Shown here: piece by piece, positions 16,491 to 25,549 of the stretch | Layout of the letters: each line of letters opens with the position of its first letter | Numbering within the stretch: the first letter of the stretch is position 1 | Assembly (NCBI RefSeq): GCF_900103655.1 | Contig: NZ_FMXC01000016.1 | Coordinates: 1 to 48,290, forward strand | From: Lactobacillus kefiranofaciens | Lineage (GTDB): Bacteria > Bacillota > Bacilli > Lactobacillales > Lactobacillaceae | DNA length: 48,290 nt | Direction of reading: 5' to 3' | Notes under the pieces: model-generated | Seen by the model: the letters and a program-made list of their open reading frames with translations, nothing else | The model's database searches: none | What the model was told of the DNA's origin: nothing | Program-made: the position numbers and the translations under genes

Positions 16491-16967
16491 TTAAGCTTTA
16501 ACCTCGTTAATTACAACGTCAAATTGACTACCAGGAGTGGTAATTGATACGGTTTCACCCTTCTTTTTGCCCAAAAGAGCTTGAGCGATTGGTGAATCGT
16601 TAGAAATCTTGCCGTTTAATGGGTCAGATTCATCACTACCAACAATAGTGTAGGTTTCAGGATCATCTGTACCGACCTCAGTATAGGTAATAGTCTTACC
16701 AACTGAAACTTCATTAGGATCAACACTGTCAGCATCAACAACTTGCGCATACTTAAGCATGTCTTCAACTTGCGCAATTCTGTCTTCTACATGACTTTGC
16801 TCGTCCTTAGCTGCATCGTATTCAGAGTTTTCTGATAAGTCACCGAATGAACGTGCAACCTTAATTCGCTTAATTACTTCCGGACGCTTAACTAATTTTA
16901 AATTTTTCAATTCTGCTTGAAGTTTTTCTTTACCTTCAGCAGTCATTGGATAAGATTTTTCAGGCAT
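16491..16967 (-). CDS. greA: Transcription elongation factor GreA
   Basis: Rescues backtracked RNA polymerase by promoting cleavage of the transcript 3' end. The N-terminal coiled coil (about 1-75) carries the tip acids in SFGDLSENSEYDAAKDEQ, which reach the polymerase active site through the secondary channel. The C-terminal domain has ISNDSPIAQALLGKKKGETV, typical GreA. The 158-aa length is normal. It is a single-gene unit with its own terminator, between pheT and the hydroxyacid dehydrogenase. Confidence 0.97.
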   Translation of the reverse strand: MPEKSYPMTAEGKEKLQAELKNLKLVKRPEVIKRIKVARSFGDLSENSEYDAAKDEQSHVEDRIAQVEDMLKYAQVVDADSVDPNEVSVGKTITYTEVGTDDPETYTIVGSDESDPLNGKISNDSPIAQALLGKKKGETVSITTPGSQFDVVINEVKA

Positions 16968-17041
16968 ATTTTTAACTCCTCAGAAATTAAATTTTCTTTG
17001 CACTGATCAATAATATTGGTTTACACCAGTAAAGTCAACCT

Positions 17042-19456
17042 TTAACGAACTTTAATGTCAAGATCATTTTCAAGGCCAGCTCTGATCTTGTCCATAGCGT
17101 TATTAACAACCTTGTCAGTTAAAGTATCCTTTTCGTTTAAGAAGGTCAAATTGTAGGCAAAACTCTTCTTACCAGCTTCAATATGGCTACCTTCGTAAAC
17201 ATCGATTACTTTAAGAGCCACTAAGTATTTACCAGCATTAGACTTAATGACATTTTCAACTTCTTGGTTAGTAACTTCCTTATCGACCAAGAGTGATAGG
17301 TCACGTTCAATTGCTGGGAACTTAGGAGCTGGCTTAGCAGTCATTCCTTTAGTCAACATTGGGATAATAACATCCAGGTTAATTTCATAACCGTAAAGTT
17401 CGCTGCCGCGAAGAGCCTTGTCAGCAAAAGTTACAGCATGAGCAATCATTCCAATCATCCCAACATATTGCTTATCAATATAAATGCCAGCAGTTCTCGT
17501 TGGGTGCATCCCTACAATTCCTTCAGCTTTATAAACCACTCTTTCAGGATCAATCCCTATTGCAGTAAACAAGTTAGTCAATTGGCCCTTAACAAAGTAG
17601 AAGTCTACTTTTTGGGTCACATGTTGCCAATTTTCTGCAAAAGTATTACCTGAATAAAGAGTAGCTAAATGTTCATGCTCATTAAATGTACCACCATCGT
17701 GGTCATAAACTCTACCCTGCTCAAAGAAGGCTAATTGGGTTTGCTTTCTAGCGAAGTTGTAGCTAGCAGCGTCAACCAAACCAGTCATCAAGTTTTGACG
17801 CATAACTGAACGACCTGAGTTAAGTGGCATTTCTACTTTAGCAACAGCCTTAGGATCCTTAGTGTAGCGAACAGCCTTTTCTGGTGAAGTCAATGAATAA
17901 GAAATAGCTTCCATCAAGCCTTGGCCTTGAACAATAGCCTTCATCCGACGCATCATTTCTTCTTTTTTGGAATAGCCACCATGAGTTTCAGCTAGCAGAG
18001 GCTGAGTCGATTTCAAATTGTCATAGCCGTAAATTCGACCAACTTCTTCTACCAAGTCGGCTGGAATGGCAATATCCCATCTTCTGTTTGGCACATGAAC
18101 AGCAATCTTGTCACCGTCTTGGTCAATGGGGAAGCCCAAACGATCAAAGATCTTAATCATGTCAGCTGCGCTAATTTCAGTACCTAAAACCTTATTAATG
18201 TATGAAACAGTAGTATTAACTACCACTGGACCACGCTTTTTATCAGTAGCCTTTAAAATGCCTTCATCAACAGTAGCTGAAGCATCATTTCTAAGCAAAA
18301 GTGCAGCCATGTTGATTGCCTTCTCGGTTGCATCCCAGTTAACGCCTTTTTCATAACGACTTGAAGCTTCGGTACGGTTAGCATGACGAAGAGCAGCCTT
18401 TCTAACCAAGGTTGGGTCAAAAATAGCTGATTCCAAAATGACGTCAGTAGTTTCTGAAGTGATTTCAGAATTAAGTCCGCCCATCACACCAGCCATCATT
18501 ACCGGCTTATCGCCATCAGTAATCACGATATCGTGCGGATCAAGCTCAACTTCTTTTTCATTAAGCAAAGTAAGCTTTTCGCCCTTGTTAGCCAATCTAA
18601 CTTCAAGCTTGCCAGTAGCAAAAGTCTTGGCATCATAAGCATGCATTGGTTGACCAGTCAAAAGCATGACGTAGTTAGTAACGTCAACGACATTGTTAAT
18701 TGGACGAATGCCGGCATTCCACAGACGTCTTTGCATCCAAAGTGGCGAGTCTTGAATCTTAACGCCAGTCAATTTACGTAAATAAAACTTAGGAGTAAGC
18801 TTTTCATCAACCTTAGCATCAAGTGAGTCAGTCCAAGCGGGACCGTCTTCTTTTAATACAACGTCTTCAACCTTAGGCTTTTGATCAACAATGGCACCAA
18901 CTTCATATGCGGCACCTTCCATGCCCAAAGTATCGGCACGGTTAGGCGTAATATCGAAGTCCAAGATGTAGTCATTCATGCCAAGTGCTTCATAAACGTC
19001 TTCCCCTGGCTTAACGTCAGCGTCTTCTGGGAAGACATAGATGCCGTTGGCAAATTCTTCTGGTACAACACTGTCGCTAAAGCCAATTTCTTGCATGCCA
19101 CAGATCATGCCGTAGCTTTCCATGCCGCGGATCTTACCCTTCTTGATCTTTTCATTGCCGGTAATGCGAGCACCGTGTAAAGCAACGATGACCAATTCAC
19201 CTGCGGCAACATTAGGCGCACCACAAACAATTTGCAACGGTTCATCTTCACCTACATCAACGTGAGTCAAGTGCAAGTGAGTGCCTTCAACGCCCTTGCA
19301 GTCAAGCACTTTACCAACAACTAATTTCTTTAAGCCCTCTGCTGGATGCTTAACATCAGCGATTTCTACGCCAGTACGAGTGATTTTTTCAGCTAAAGCG
19401 TGAGGTTCTTGATCTAAATTAAGAAAATCTTGTAACCAATTATATGAAACTAACAT
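17042..19456 (-). CDS. pheT: Phenylalanyl-tRNA synthetase beta subunit
   Basis: Pairs with PheS in the (alpha-beta)2 enzyme that charges tRNA-Phe; the beta subunit proofreads Tyr-tRNA-Phe. Order of parts in the 804-aa protein: EMAP-like tRNA-binding domain (about 40-150, with HLHLTHVDVGEDEPLQIVCGAPN), B3/B4 editing domain (about 210-390, with NNVVDVTNYVMLLTGQPMHAYD and GGLNSEIT intact), B5 domain (about 405-475), catalytic-like core, and C-terminal anticodon-binding FDX-ACB (from FPAIERDLSLLVD, about 715-804). It follows pheS by 3 bases in the same T-box-controlled operon. Confidence 0.98.
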   Translation of the reverse strand: MLVSYNWLQDFLNLDQEPHALAEKITRTGVEIADVKHPAEGLKKLVVGKVLDCKGVEGTHLHLTHVDVGEDEPLQIVCGAPNVAAGELVIVALHGARITGNEKIKKGKIRGMESYGMICGMQEIGFSDSVVPEEFANGIYVFPEDADVKPGEDVYEALGMNDYILDFDITPNRADTLGMEGAAYEVGAIVDQKPKVEDVVLKEDGPAWTDSLDAKVDEKLTPKFYLRKLTGVKIQDSPLWMQRRLWNAGIRPINNVVDVTNYVMLLTGQPMHAYDAKTFATGKLEVRLANKGEKLTLLNEKEVELDPHDIVITDGDKPVMMAGVMGGLNSEITSETTDVILESAIFDPTLVRKAALRHANRTEASSRYEKGVNWDATEKAINMAALLLRNDASATVDEGILKATDKKRGPVVVNTTVSYINKVLGTEISAADMIKIFDRLGFPIDQDGDKIAVHVPNRRWDIAIPADLVEEVGRIYGYDNLKSTQPLLAETHGGYSKKEEMMRRMKAIVQGQGLMEAISYSLTSPEKAVRYTKDPKAVAKVEMPLNSGRSVMRQNLMTGLVDAASYNFARKQTQLAFFEQGRVYDHDGGTFNEHEHLATLYSGNTFAENWQHVTQKVDFYFVKGQLTNLFTAIGIDPERVVYKAEGIVGMHPTRTAGIYIDKQYVGMIGMIAHAVTFADKALRGSELYGYEINLDVIIPMLTKGMTAKPAPKFPAIERDLSLLVDKEVTNQEVENVIKSNAGKYLVALKVIDVYEGSHIEAGKKSFAYNLTFLNEKDTLTDKVVNNAMDKIRAGLENDLDIKVR

Positions 19457-19459
19457 CTA

Positions 19460-20509
19460 TTAATTTTCCTCCTTACGGAATTGCTTCAAGAAACGAACAT
19501 CGTTAGTGTAGAAGTCACGAATGTCGTCAATGCCGTACTTCAAAATAGCAAAACGATCAAGTCCTAAACCAAAGGCAAAACCACCATAAATAGTGGAATC
19601 AACGCCAGCATTTTCCAAAACATTAGGATGAACCATACCAGCACCCAAAACTTCAATCCAACCAGTATACTTACAAATCGGGCAGCCCTTGCCATCACAA
19701 TTGAAGCAGGATACATCCATTTCAACTGATAGCTCGGTGAATGGGAAGTAACTTGGACGAAGACGAGTTGCTCGATCTTGACCAAAGACGTGCTTGGCAA
19801 TCATTTCCAAGGTACCCTTTAAGTCACTCATCGTAACGTGCTTATCCACTACCAAACCCTCCATTTGCATGAATTGATGGGAGTGAGTAGCGTCATCATC
19901 ATCACGACGGTAAACCTTACCAGGACCAACCATCTTTAATGGACCCTTAGCAAAATCATGCTTTTCAAGCACACGAGCTTGGTCACCTGAAGTTTGACTT
20001 CTCAGCAGATTTTCGTCATCGATATAAAAAGTTGCTTGCATATCACGAGCTGGGTGACCCTTAGGCAAGTTCATCATTTCAAAACAGTAATGGTCAGTTT
20101 CAATTTCTGGACCTTGCACAACTTTGTAACCCATACCGATAAAGTAGCTTTCAAGATCGTCTAAGATAATATTGATGGGGTGCTTAGAACCTAAATGAGC
20201 TTCACGTCCTGGCAAAGTAACATCAATCTTTTCATCTTCAAGGCGCTTAGCCAAAAGTGCTTTAACCATTTTTTCCTTAGCAGCATCCAATTGCGTATTA
20301 AACATATCACGTAATTCGTTCACCTTTTGACCGACTTCACGTCTGTTCTCTGGTGCAACGTCACGCATCGAGTGTAAAATCTTGGTTAATTCGCCTTTTT
20401 TACCAACTAATTTAACTCTAACTTTATTTAAAGCATCTTCATTAGTTGCCTTATTGATTTGGTTAACTCCCTCTTCATGGAGCTCTTTCAACTTATCAAA
20501 TAAGTCCAT
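19460..20509 (-). CDS. pheS: Phenylalanyl-tRNA synthetase alpha subunit
   Basis: The catalytic subunit that makes Phe-adenylate. The 349-aa protein has an N-terminal coiled coil that docks tRNA (about 1-90), then a class II core: motif 1 near [19 protein letters not shown], motif 2 with [19 protein letters not shown], and motif 3 with [18 protein letters not shown]. The C-x-x-C pairs in [15 protein letters not shown] form a small zinc-ribbon-like insert, not part of the universal PheS core. AAAGGA lies before the ATG. First gene of pheST, 24 bases from the end of the Phe T-box leader. Confidence 0.98.
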   Translation of the reverse strand: MDLFDKLKELHEEGVNQINKATNEDALNKVRVKLVGKKGELTKILHSMRDVAPENRREVGQKVNELRDMFNTQLDAAKEKMVKALLAKRLEDEKIDVTLPGREAHLGSKHPINIILDDLESYFIGMGYKVVQGPEIETDHYCFEMMNLPKGHPARDMQATFYIDDENLLRSQTSGDQARVLEKHDFAKGPLKMVGPGKVYRRDDDDATHSHQFMQMEGLVVDKHVTMSDLKGTLEMIAKHVFGQDRATRLRPSYFPFTELSVEMDVSCFNCDGKGCPICKYTGWIEVLGAGMVHPNVLENAGVDSTIYGGFAFGLGLDRFAILKYGIDDIRDFYTNDVRFLKQFRKEEN

Positions 20510-20530
20510 TAAATCTTTTTCCTTTCACAA

Positions 20531-20757
20531 TAAAAAAAGCTCCGTCCCTTCATAGGGACGAAGCGTCGCGGTACCACCCTAGTTTGAGCATCTTAAGCTC
20601 ACACTTTAATTTTCGTTAACGGTGAAATACCGGAATTGATTAGATTCTACTCCCAAGATGAAATTCACAATTGCTTCTTTTATCTTTTCTTTCAGCTATT
20701 TAAAAAAGATTCTCTGTCTCAAAAAGCTAATCGCTACTAGTCTTGATCTCAGTAATT
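20531..20757 (-). ncRNA. T-box leader (tRNA-Phe sensing) of pheST
   Basis: The leader RNA holds the T-box sequence AGGGTGGTACCGCG (20567-20580) and a terminator (20533-20566) with stem GCTTCGTCCC / GGGACGGAGC plus T-run. Its 5' part has stem I elements, and a TTC at 20660-20662 (minus strand, followed by A) is in position for the specifier, in agreement with Phe. Uncharged tRNA-Phe is expected to stabilise the antiterminator and allow pheST transcription. The exact secondary structure was not computed. Confidence 0.92.
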
Positions 20758-20764
20758 AATTAAT

Positions 20765-20793
20765 ATGATATTTCTTTTTTGATTTTCTTGCAA
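20765..20793 (-). promoter_or_regulatory. Promoter of the pheST T-box transcript
   Basis: TTGCAA (20788-20793), 17-base spacer, TATCAT (20765-20770) on the minus strand, placed just before the T-box leader and right after the hxlR-family stop. Confidence 0.65.
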
Positions 20794-20796
20794 GTC

Positions 20797-21147
20797 CTAG
20801 GCCCATTTATCGGCCCAATGATGCACTTGATCAAAGACTGGCTTAAGTTCAGCACCTTTTTCAGTTAGCCCATAAGAAATAATGCCAGTCTTATCATCTA
20901 CTGTTCTGCGAACGATTTGATCGCGTTCAAGTTCCTTCACCCGTTCAACCAAAACCCGATCAGAACAAGCTTCGATGCAACGAGCTAGGTCCTTAAAACG
21001 CATATCTTCGGTATCACAAAGTGAACTAATAATTAAGCCATTCCACTTTTTGCCAATAATCTGGAAAGCTTTAATAAAATGTTTGCATAATTCATAATCT
21101 TCTGGGCTACAAGGAGCCTTTTCTTGTTTTTCTTTAACCTCAAGCAT
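20797..21147 (-). CDS. HxlR/DUF24-family transcription regulator, cysteine-rich
   Basis: A 116-aa winged-helix repressor or activator of the HxlR (DUF24, MarR-like) family. The core W35-N-G-L-I-I-S-S, FKDLARCIEACSDRVLVERVKELERDQIV (recognition helix and wing) is clear. The ATG at 21147 is favoured because GGAGG lies about 8 bases upstream. Five cysteines occur (13, 21, 44, 57, 61); Cys21 sits 14 residues before the Trp, where DUF24 redox or electrophile sensors such as YodB, CatR and HypR have their reactive Cys. A thiol-sensing role is inferred. No regulated oxidoreductase is next to it; pheST follows and trmH precedes. Confidence 0.88.
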   Translation of the reverse strand: MLEVKEKQEKAPCSPEDYELCKHFIKAFQIIGKKWNGLIISSLCDTEDMRFKDLARCIEACSDRVLVERVKELERDQIVRRTVDDKTGIISYGLTEKGAELKPVFDQVHHWADKWA

Positions 21148-21232
21148 AAGTGATTCCTCCATCATCATCTAATTCCAACAAAAAATATTAGCATATTTTA
21201 ACATAATAGTTGAGTTGTTCTTGCTAATGATC

Positions 21233-21261
21233 ATTATAGAGAATTCACTTACTTAATACAA
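21233..21261 (-). promoter_or_regulatory. Promoter of the hxlR-family gene
   Basis: Minus strand TTGTAT (21256-21261), 17-base spacer, TATAAT (21233-21238), starting directly after the trmH stop. A TTAGCA/TGCTAA inverted pair follows downstream and could be an operator. Confidence 0.65.
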
Positions 21262-21264
21262 GTG

Positions 21265-22032
21265 TTATGCAAAGTGATAGATCATAATCCCGGCAGCTAC
21301 TGCAGCATTTAACGATTCAGCCTGTCCCTTAATTGGAATATACAACTTCTCATCACTTAAATTGGCAATCGTTTCACTTACGCCATGTGCTTCATTGCCG
21401 ATAATTAAAGCAAGCTGGGGTACTTTTTCAAAGTCTAGCAATTGTTTAGCAGTTCTATCTAACATGCTAGCATAAACCGGAATGCCAATATCTTGAAAAT
21501 CAGTAATAACATTAGCCAAATCGCGTTTAATTAAGTCAATATGGAATTGACTGCCTTGCATTGCTCTTTGTGTTTTTGGATTGTACAAATCTGCACTTTC
21601 TGGTGACAAAACCACGCCATCAAATCCTGCAGCATCCGCAGTTCTAATAATCGTACCGACATTTCCCGGATCAGCTAAATTATCCAGCAATACCCATTTG
21701 CCAAAATTAAATGGGAATTCACGCGGCTGGTCAATTTTAAGCACCATAAAAATTTCTTGTGAATTCTTGGTGCTGCTTAAGTGTCGAGCAATCGCTTTGT
21801 TGATCAAAATTACGTTTTTACCACTAAGATCAACATCATACTTTTCTTCTGCCTGATCAAGTGCCTGTTCAGTACCCAAAATATATTGATACTTCTTGTT
21901 AGCCTTCATTGCTTCTTCAAACAAGTGAAAGCCCTCAATCAAGTAGCGATTTTCTTCGTCACGATATTTCTTTTGCTTTAATTTAGCTAATTTCTTTACT
22001 GTTGCATTGTTAACTGAACTGATTTGTTGCAT
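21265..22032 (-). CDS. TrmH/SpoU-family RNA 2'-O-methyltransferase
   Basis: A 255-aa SPOUT (trefoil-knot) methyltransferase that uses SAM to methylate a ribose in rRNA or tRNA. Motif 1 is NLADPGNVGTIIRTADAAGFDGVVL, motif 2 ALIIGNEAHGVS, motif 3 IPIKGQAESLNAAVAAGIMIY, all intact, with the catalytic arginine in RTADAAG. The N-terminal NNATVKKLAKLKQKKYRDEENRYLIEG is the substrate-binding region seen in YsgA/RlmB-like proteins. AAGGAG lies before the ATG. The target nucleotide is unknown. Confidence 0.92.
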   Translation of the reverse strand: MQQISSVNNATVKKLAKLKQKKYRDEENRYLIEGFHLFEEAMKANKKYQYILGTEQALDQAEEKYDVDLSGKNVILINKAIARHLSSTKNSQEIFMVLKIDQPREFPFNFGKWVLLDNLADPGNVGTIIRTADAAGFDGVVLSPESADLYNPKTQRAMQGSQFHIDLIKRDLANVITDFQDIGIPVYASMLDRTAKQLLDFEKVPQLALIIGNEAHGVSETIANLSDEKLYIPIKGQAESLNAAVAAGIMIYHFA

Positions 22033-22045
22033 ATTTTTCTCCTTT

Positions 22046-22074
22046 TTGCTTCTCTCTACATTATAGATGATAAT
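22046..22074 (+). promoter_or_regulatory. Promoter for the acylphosphatase-YidC genes
   Basis: TTGCTT (22046-22051), 17-base spacer, GATAAT (22069-22074) on the plus strand, divergent from trmH and about 55 bases before the acylphosphatase start. Confidence 0.55.
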
Positions 22075-22127
22075 TAGACATGTTAAAATTAAAGATGAAA
22101 CTGTTTTTAAAAAGAGGAAGCAAATAT

Positions 22128-22400
22128 ATGGAAACTAGAAAATTAGTCGTTTCAGGTTTAGTACAAGGCGTTGGCTTTCGCTGGAGTACTCAAAATTTAG
22201 CCAATCAAATGGGCATTCCTGGCACAGTAAAAAACAACTCTGATGGTACAGTTACTATTTTCTTGCAAGCCGAAGGTAGCGAAATCGACCGTTTCATTGA
22301 AAAATTGTCATCCGCATCTGGTTTTGCTCATATTGAAAATATTAGTCAAGAATCTGTCCCAAATGTGGAAAAAATGCATGATTTTCATGTATTATATTAG
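22128..22400 (+). CDS. acyP: Acylphosphatase
   Basis: A 90-aa enzyme that hydrolyses carboxyl-phosphate bonds. The signature VQGVGFRWSTQNLANQ at residue 12 on holds the phosphate-binding arginine, and GTVKNNSDGTVTIFLQ holds the catalytic asparagine. The ATG at 22128 has GAGGAAG 8 bases upstream; a longer frame starting near 22080 has no site. It lies 40 bases before the yidC-like gene on the same strand; this pairing is frequent in lactobacilli. Confidence 0.95.
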   Translation: METRKLVVSGLVQGVGFRWSTQNLANQMGIPGTVKNNSDGTVTIFLQAEGSEIDRFIEKLSSASGFAHIENISQESVPNVEKMHDFHVLY

Positions 22401-22440
22401 ATGTATCTTTTTAATAGAAAATAAGTGGTGATTAATTTAA

Positions 22441-23403
22441 ATGAAAAAAATCAAAAAATATGCAGGACTGTTAGCTATCGTCGTAGTAGCTACTCTTGTG
22501 CTAAGTGCTTGTGGTGCAACGACTGATCCTCATGTTGCTCCACACAGTGGAATTTACGGCTTGGTCTACCAATGGCTAGGCAAGCCTTTGCAAAATATCA
22601 TGGTGCATACAGCCCAAACAGTGGGTGGCAACAACGGTGCCGGCTGGGGAATCGTCATTATTACTGTAGTCGTACGGTTAATTTTGATGCCATTGATGCT
22701 GGTTCAACAAAATAAGAGCGTGCGTCAACAAGAAAAAATGACTCACCTGCAGCCACAAATGAAGCTAATCCAAGGCGCAATGAAGCATAAGGACATCACT
22801 CCTCAGCAGCAGATGACTTTATCAGGCTGGCAAAGAGAACTATACTCTAAGAATGAAATGTCCTTAACTGGCGGCATGGGGTGTTTGCCATTGATTATTC
22901 AGCTGCCGATTATGTGGGGGATTTACCAAGCGGTATTCTACTCACCACAATTAGCGCAGTCTACTTTCTTTGGTATTTCTCTGAGTAAAAAATCAGTAAT
23001 ATTGGCCATTATCGCTACTGTGTTCACCGTTATCCAGAGTTACATCTCACTGATCGGTATTCCTGAAGAACAAAAGAAGGCCATGCAATCAATGATGATC
23101 TTCAACCCAATTATGACTTTATTCTTCAGTTTATCCTTCTCTGGTGCCTTAGCCTTATACTGGGCCGCCGGTAACTTAGTAATGATTATTCAACAAGTAA
23201 TCGTTACCTTTATCCTAATGCCAAGCGTAAAGAAACATGTAGCTGCCGAATTGAAGGATAAGCCAATTGAAGTTGTAGTTACTAAAGAAAAGATTAATGC
23301 CTTATTCAAGACCGACTCTAATAATAGTCAAACTAACGAAGCTAAAAAAGAATTGCATCAAGATCTACGCAAACGTAATCAAGGCAAACAAAAACGCAAA
23401 TAA
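22441..23403 (+). CDS. yidC: Membrane protein insertase YidC (lipoprotein form)
   Basis: Inserts proteins into the cytoplasmic membrane with or without SecYEG. The 320-aa protein has a lipoprotein signal ending L-S-A-C-G (lipidated Cys at about 24), the conserved first core helix with GWGIVIITVVVRLILMPLM (its Arg lies in the hydrophilic groove), MGCLPLIIQLPIMWGIYQA, and two last helices up to about 265. The C-terminal tail is rich in Lys and Arg, fitting ribosome contact. This is the YidC2/SpoIIIJ-paralogue type; other copies may lie elsewhere. A terminator follows at once. Confidence 0.94.
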   Translation: MKKIKKYAGLLAIVVVATLVLSACGATTDPHVAPHSGIYGLVYQWLGKPLQNIMVHTAQTVGGNNGAGWGIVIITVVVRLILMPLMLVQQNKSVRQQEKMTHLQPQMKLIQGAMKHKDITPQQQMTLSGWQRELYSKNEMSLTGGMGCLPLIIQLPIMWGIYQAVFYSPQLAQSTFFGISLSKKSVILAIIATVFTVIQSYISLIGIPEEQKKAMQSMMIFNPIMTLFFSLSFSGALALYWAAGNLVMIIQQVIVTFILMPSVKKHVAAELKDKPIEVVVTKEKINALFKTDSNNSQTNEAKKELHQDLRKRNQGKQKRK

Positions 23404-23405
23404 AC

Positions 23406-23437
23406 AAAAAAAGTCAGGATTAAACCTGACTTTTTTA
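23406..23437 (+). terminator. Rho-independent terminator of yidC
   Basis: Stem AAGTCAGG / CCTGACTT, 6-base loop, followed by TTTTTT. Confidence 0.87.
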
Positions 23438-23451
23438 TTAAGGAGAAAACG

Positions 23452-23940
23452 ATGAACAGTCAAGAAATATTGCAGTTACTAGATGAACATAATATCACCT
23501 ACCGGCTCCTCTCTCACCCCGCAGTATTTACCAGTGAAGAAGCCGATCAACATTTAAAAGATAAGGACTTCGCTAAATGCAAGAATCTTTTCATCAAAAC
23601 GCGCAATAGCAAACACTATTATTTATTAATGCTGCCAGAAGATAAGAAAATCGATTGGCAAAAAACTAAAGCTGAATTGCATTCCAGTAGTTTAACCTTT
23701 GTCTCTGAAACAGAGCTTGAAGAGAAATTACAGATTAAATCTGGTTTAGTCTCACCCTTCAGTTTACTTAATGACACTACCAATACAATTCCATTAATCG
23801 TTGACCAAGCAGCTATGGAGGAAAGCAACTTAGTTGGCGTACATCCCAATGATAATACCCAAACGATCAGTCTTTCTTGGACTGAACTGGCCAGAATATT
23901 AAGTTCAACTGGTCATCTTTTTGAAGAAAGATCTCTATGA
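23452..23940 (+). CDS. Prolyl-tRNA editing deacylase-like protein (YbaK/ProX family)
   Basis: A 162-aa free-standing editing domain expected to hydrolyse wrongly charged tRNA such as Ala-tRNA-Pro. KCKNLFIKTRNSKHYYLLMLPEDKKID carries the catalytic lysine region, SGLVSPFSLLND the G-x-x-x-P-F loop, and VGVHPNDNTQTISLSW the substrate loop; the last two are diagnostic of ProX/PrdX rather than YbaK. AAGGAG sits 6 bases before the ATG. It lies between two terminators, so it needs its own start signal, which I did not find; read-through from yidC is possible. Confidence 0.87.
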   Translation: MNSQEILQLLDEHNITYRLLSHPAVFTSEEADQHLKDKDFAKCKNLFIKTRNSKHYYLLMLPEDKKIDWQKTKAELHSSSLTFVSETELEEKLQIKSGLVSPFSLLNDTTNTIPLIVDQAAMEESNLVGVHPNDNTQTISLSWTELARILSSTGHLFEERSL

Positions 23941-23974
23941 AAAAAAGCAGTTCTCAATTTGAACTGCTTCTTTA
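23941..23974. terminator. Bidirectional terminator between convergent genes
   Basis: Stem AAGCAGTTC / GAACTGCTT with a 7-base loop, A-run on one side and T-rich on the other. It separates the editing gene (+) from the histidine kinase (-). Confidence 0.85.
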
Positions 23975-25549
23975 TTATGCCTCCAGATTACTCTTAGGCA
24001 TTTCTTTTTTCTCATTTAGTTTTCTTAACTTGGCAGCTTTCTTTTTAGTCAATCGTGGGAACCTCATCTTAAATTGACTGCCTTGTCCTTCAACTGACTC
24101 TACGCTGATTTCACCATGATAACTATCAACTAATTTTTGCGCAATTGATAAGCCTAGGCCATTACCACCTTTTTCACGAGTTCTAGCCTTATCGACACGG
24201 TAGAAACGGTTGAAAATCTTATGTTGATCTTCTTTAGAAATTCCTTCACCAAAGTCTTGCACAATAATATTGACATCTTTCTTGGTCACACCAGCAGAAA
24301 CAATAATTTGCTTACGATCGGTAGAATACTTAATCCCATTATCAATCAAAATAACTAATAATTGCTCCAAGTGACCATGATAAATTTGAATTTCAGTATC
24401 TGCTGGCAGATCATCTTCATCAAGTTGAATCTTAAAGTCAGGATGAACCATCGCCATATCGGCTACTACACGCTGAGTTACTTCATTAACATTAGTAACC
24501 TCATATGGATATTGCACATCGATTTGTTCAGCCCGAGTTAAATCCAACATCTCCTGAATTAGATGTTTCATCCGATCAGCTTCTTGCAAGGAAGCATCGA
24601 TTGATTCAGCTAAAATTTGAGGATCATCTTTGCCCCAGCGTTCAAGCATATTAAGATGCCCTTCAATTACCGCCACTGGCGTTCTTAATTCATGAGAAAC
24701 ATCTCCCACGAATTGCTTTTGTTGATCAATATAGCCTTGCATCCGATCAAGCATCTGATTAATCGATATTGCCAAATCCTCTAATTCGTCATTACGATGA
24801 AGCTCCTTAATTCGAGCTCCACTATTAGGATCGGCATTAACTTTTTTAGCCACTTTGGACATATCTTTAATCGGCTTAACTACATTAACTACTAAAATAT
24901 AAGAAATTACAATGAAGAAGATAATCGCAATTAATGAGATAGCTATCACTGAATGCAACAAATTATTCATTAAATGATTGTAATAAGTCATATTATTTGA
25001 AATAACAATATAACCTGTCAACTTATTGTTAACTTCCGAATGTACCTTTTGATAAGTTACTAGAACTGAATGCCCTTTACGCTTAATTACTTTATTCTGT
25101 CGTTCTGCAGAAAATGGCTTTAAATCCGGAATAGCATTGCCATTAGTAAAAACTACTTCTCTATGTTTATTATAAACAGCAATATTAATATCAGGATTAT
25201 AAATAGTTGCTAACAAATTATCATTAAAAGCATTGTTCTTAGTATCTTTTTTGCTAATCGCTGGTCCGCCTTGCAAAATTCTACGCGTTGCTGGCGAAAG
25301 CGATGGAATAACGTTAGAAATTTCTAATTCATCTGGAATTGAACTCAATGTCTGATCTAATGTAGTTACGACATTAGTAGAAGTTTCCTGCTGCTGGTCC
25401 ATTGATTGCTTACTTACCAACTGATAGACAACTACTGAAAATATGACAAAAGAGACCGTGATCGTTAATGCCACGATGCTAACCCACCGGACGATCAACG
25501 AAGAATGCTTGGTCTCTTTACTTTCTTTATTATTGGTCATCATCTTCAT
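23975..25549 (-). CDS. Two-component sensor histidine kinase
   Basis: A 524-aa membrane kinase. Two membrane helices (about 25-47 and 198-222) bracket an extracytoplasmic sensor domain; a HAMP linker follows (about 220-275). The H-box is FVGDVSHELRTPVAVIEGHL, the N-box LVILIDNGIKYS, and the G boxes are DFGEGISKEDQHKIFNRFYRVD and GGNGLGLSIAQKLV, all intact. The start overlaps the regulator gene by 20 bases. It resembles ArlS/LisK-type stress kinases; L. acidophilus has such a pair tied to acid tolerance and proteolysis, but orthology is inference. The signal is unknown. Confidence 0.93.
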   Translation of the reverse strand: MKMMTNNKESKETKHSSLIVRWVSIVALTITVSFVIFSVVVYQLVSKQSMDQQQETSTNVVTTLDQTLSSIPDELEISNVIPSLSPATRRILQGGPAISKKDTKNNAFNDNLLATIYNPDINIAVYNKHREVVFTNGNAIPDLKPFSAERQNKVIKRKGHSVLVTYQKVHSEVNNKLTGYIVISNNMTYYNHLMNNLLHSVIAISLIAIIFFIVISYILVVNVVKPIKDMSKVAKKVNADPNSGARIKELHRNDELEDLAISINQMLDRMQGYIDQQKQFVGDVSHELRTPVAVIEGHLNMLERWGKDDPQILAESIDASLQEADRMKHLIQEMLDLTRAEQIDVQYPYEVTNVNEVTQRVVADMAMVHPDFKIQLDEDDLPADTEIQIYHGHLEQLLVILIDNGIKYSTDRKQIIVSAGVTKKDVNIIVQDFGEGISKEDQHKIFNRFYRVDKARTREKGGNGLGLSIAQKLVDSYHGEISVESVEGQGSQFKMRFPRLTKKKAAKLRKLNEKKEMPKSNLEA

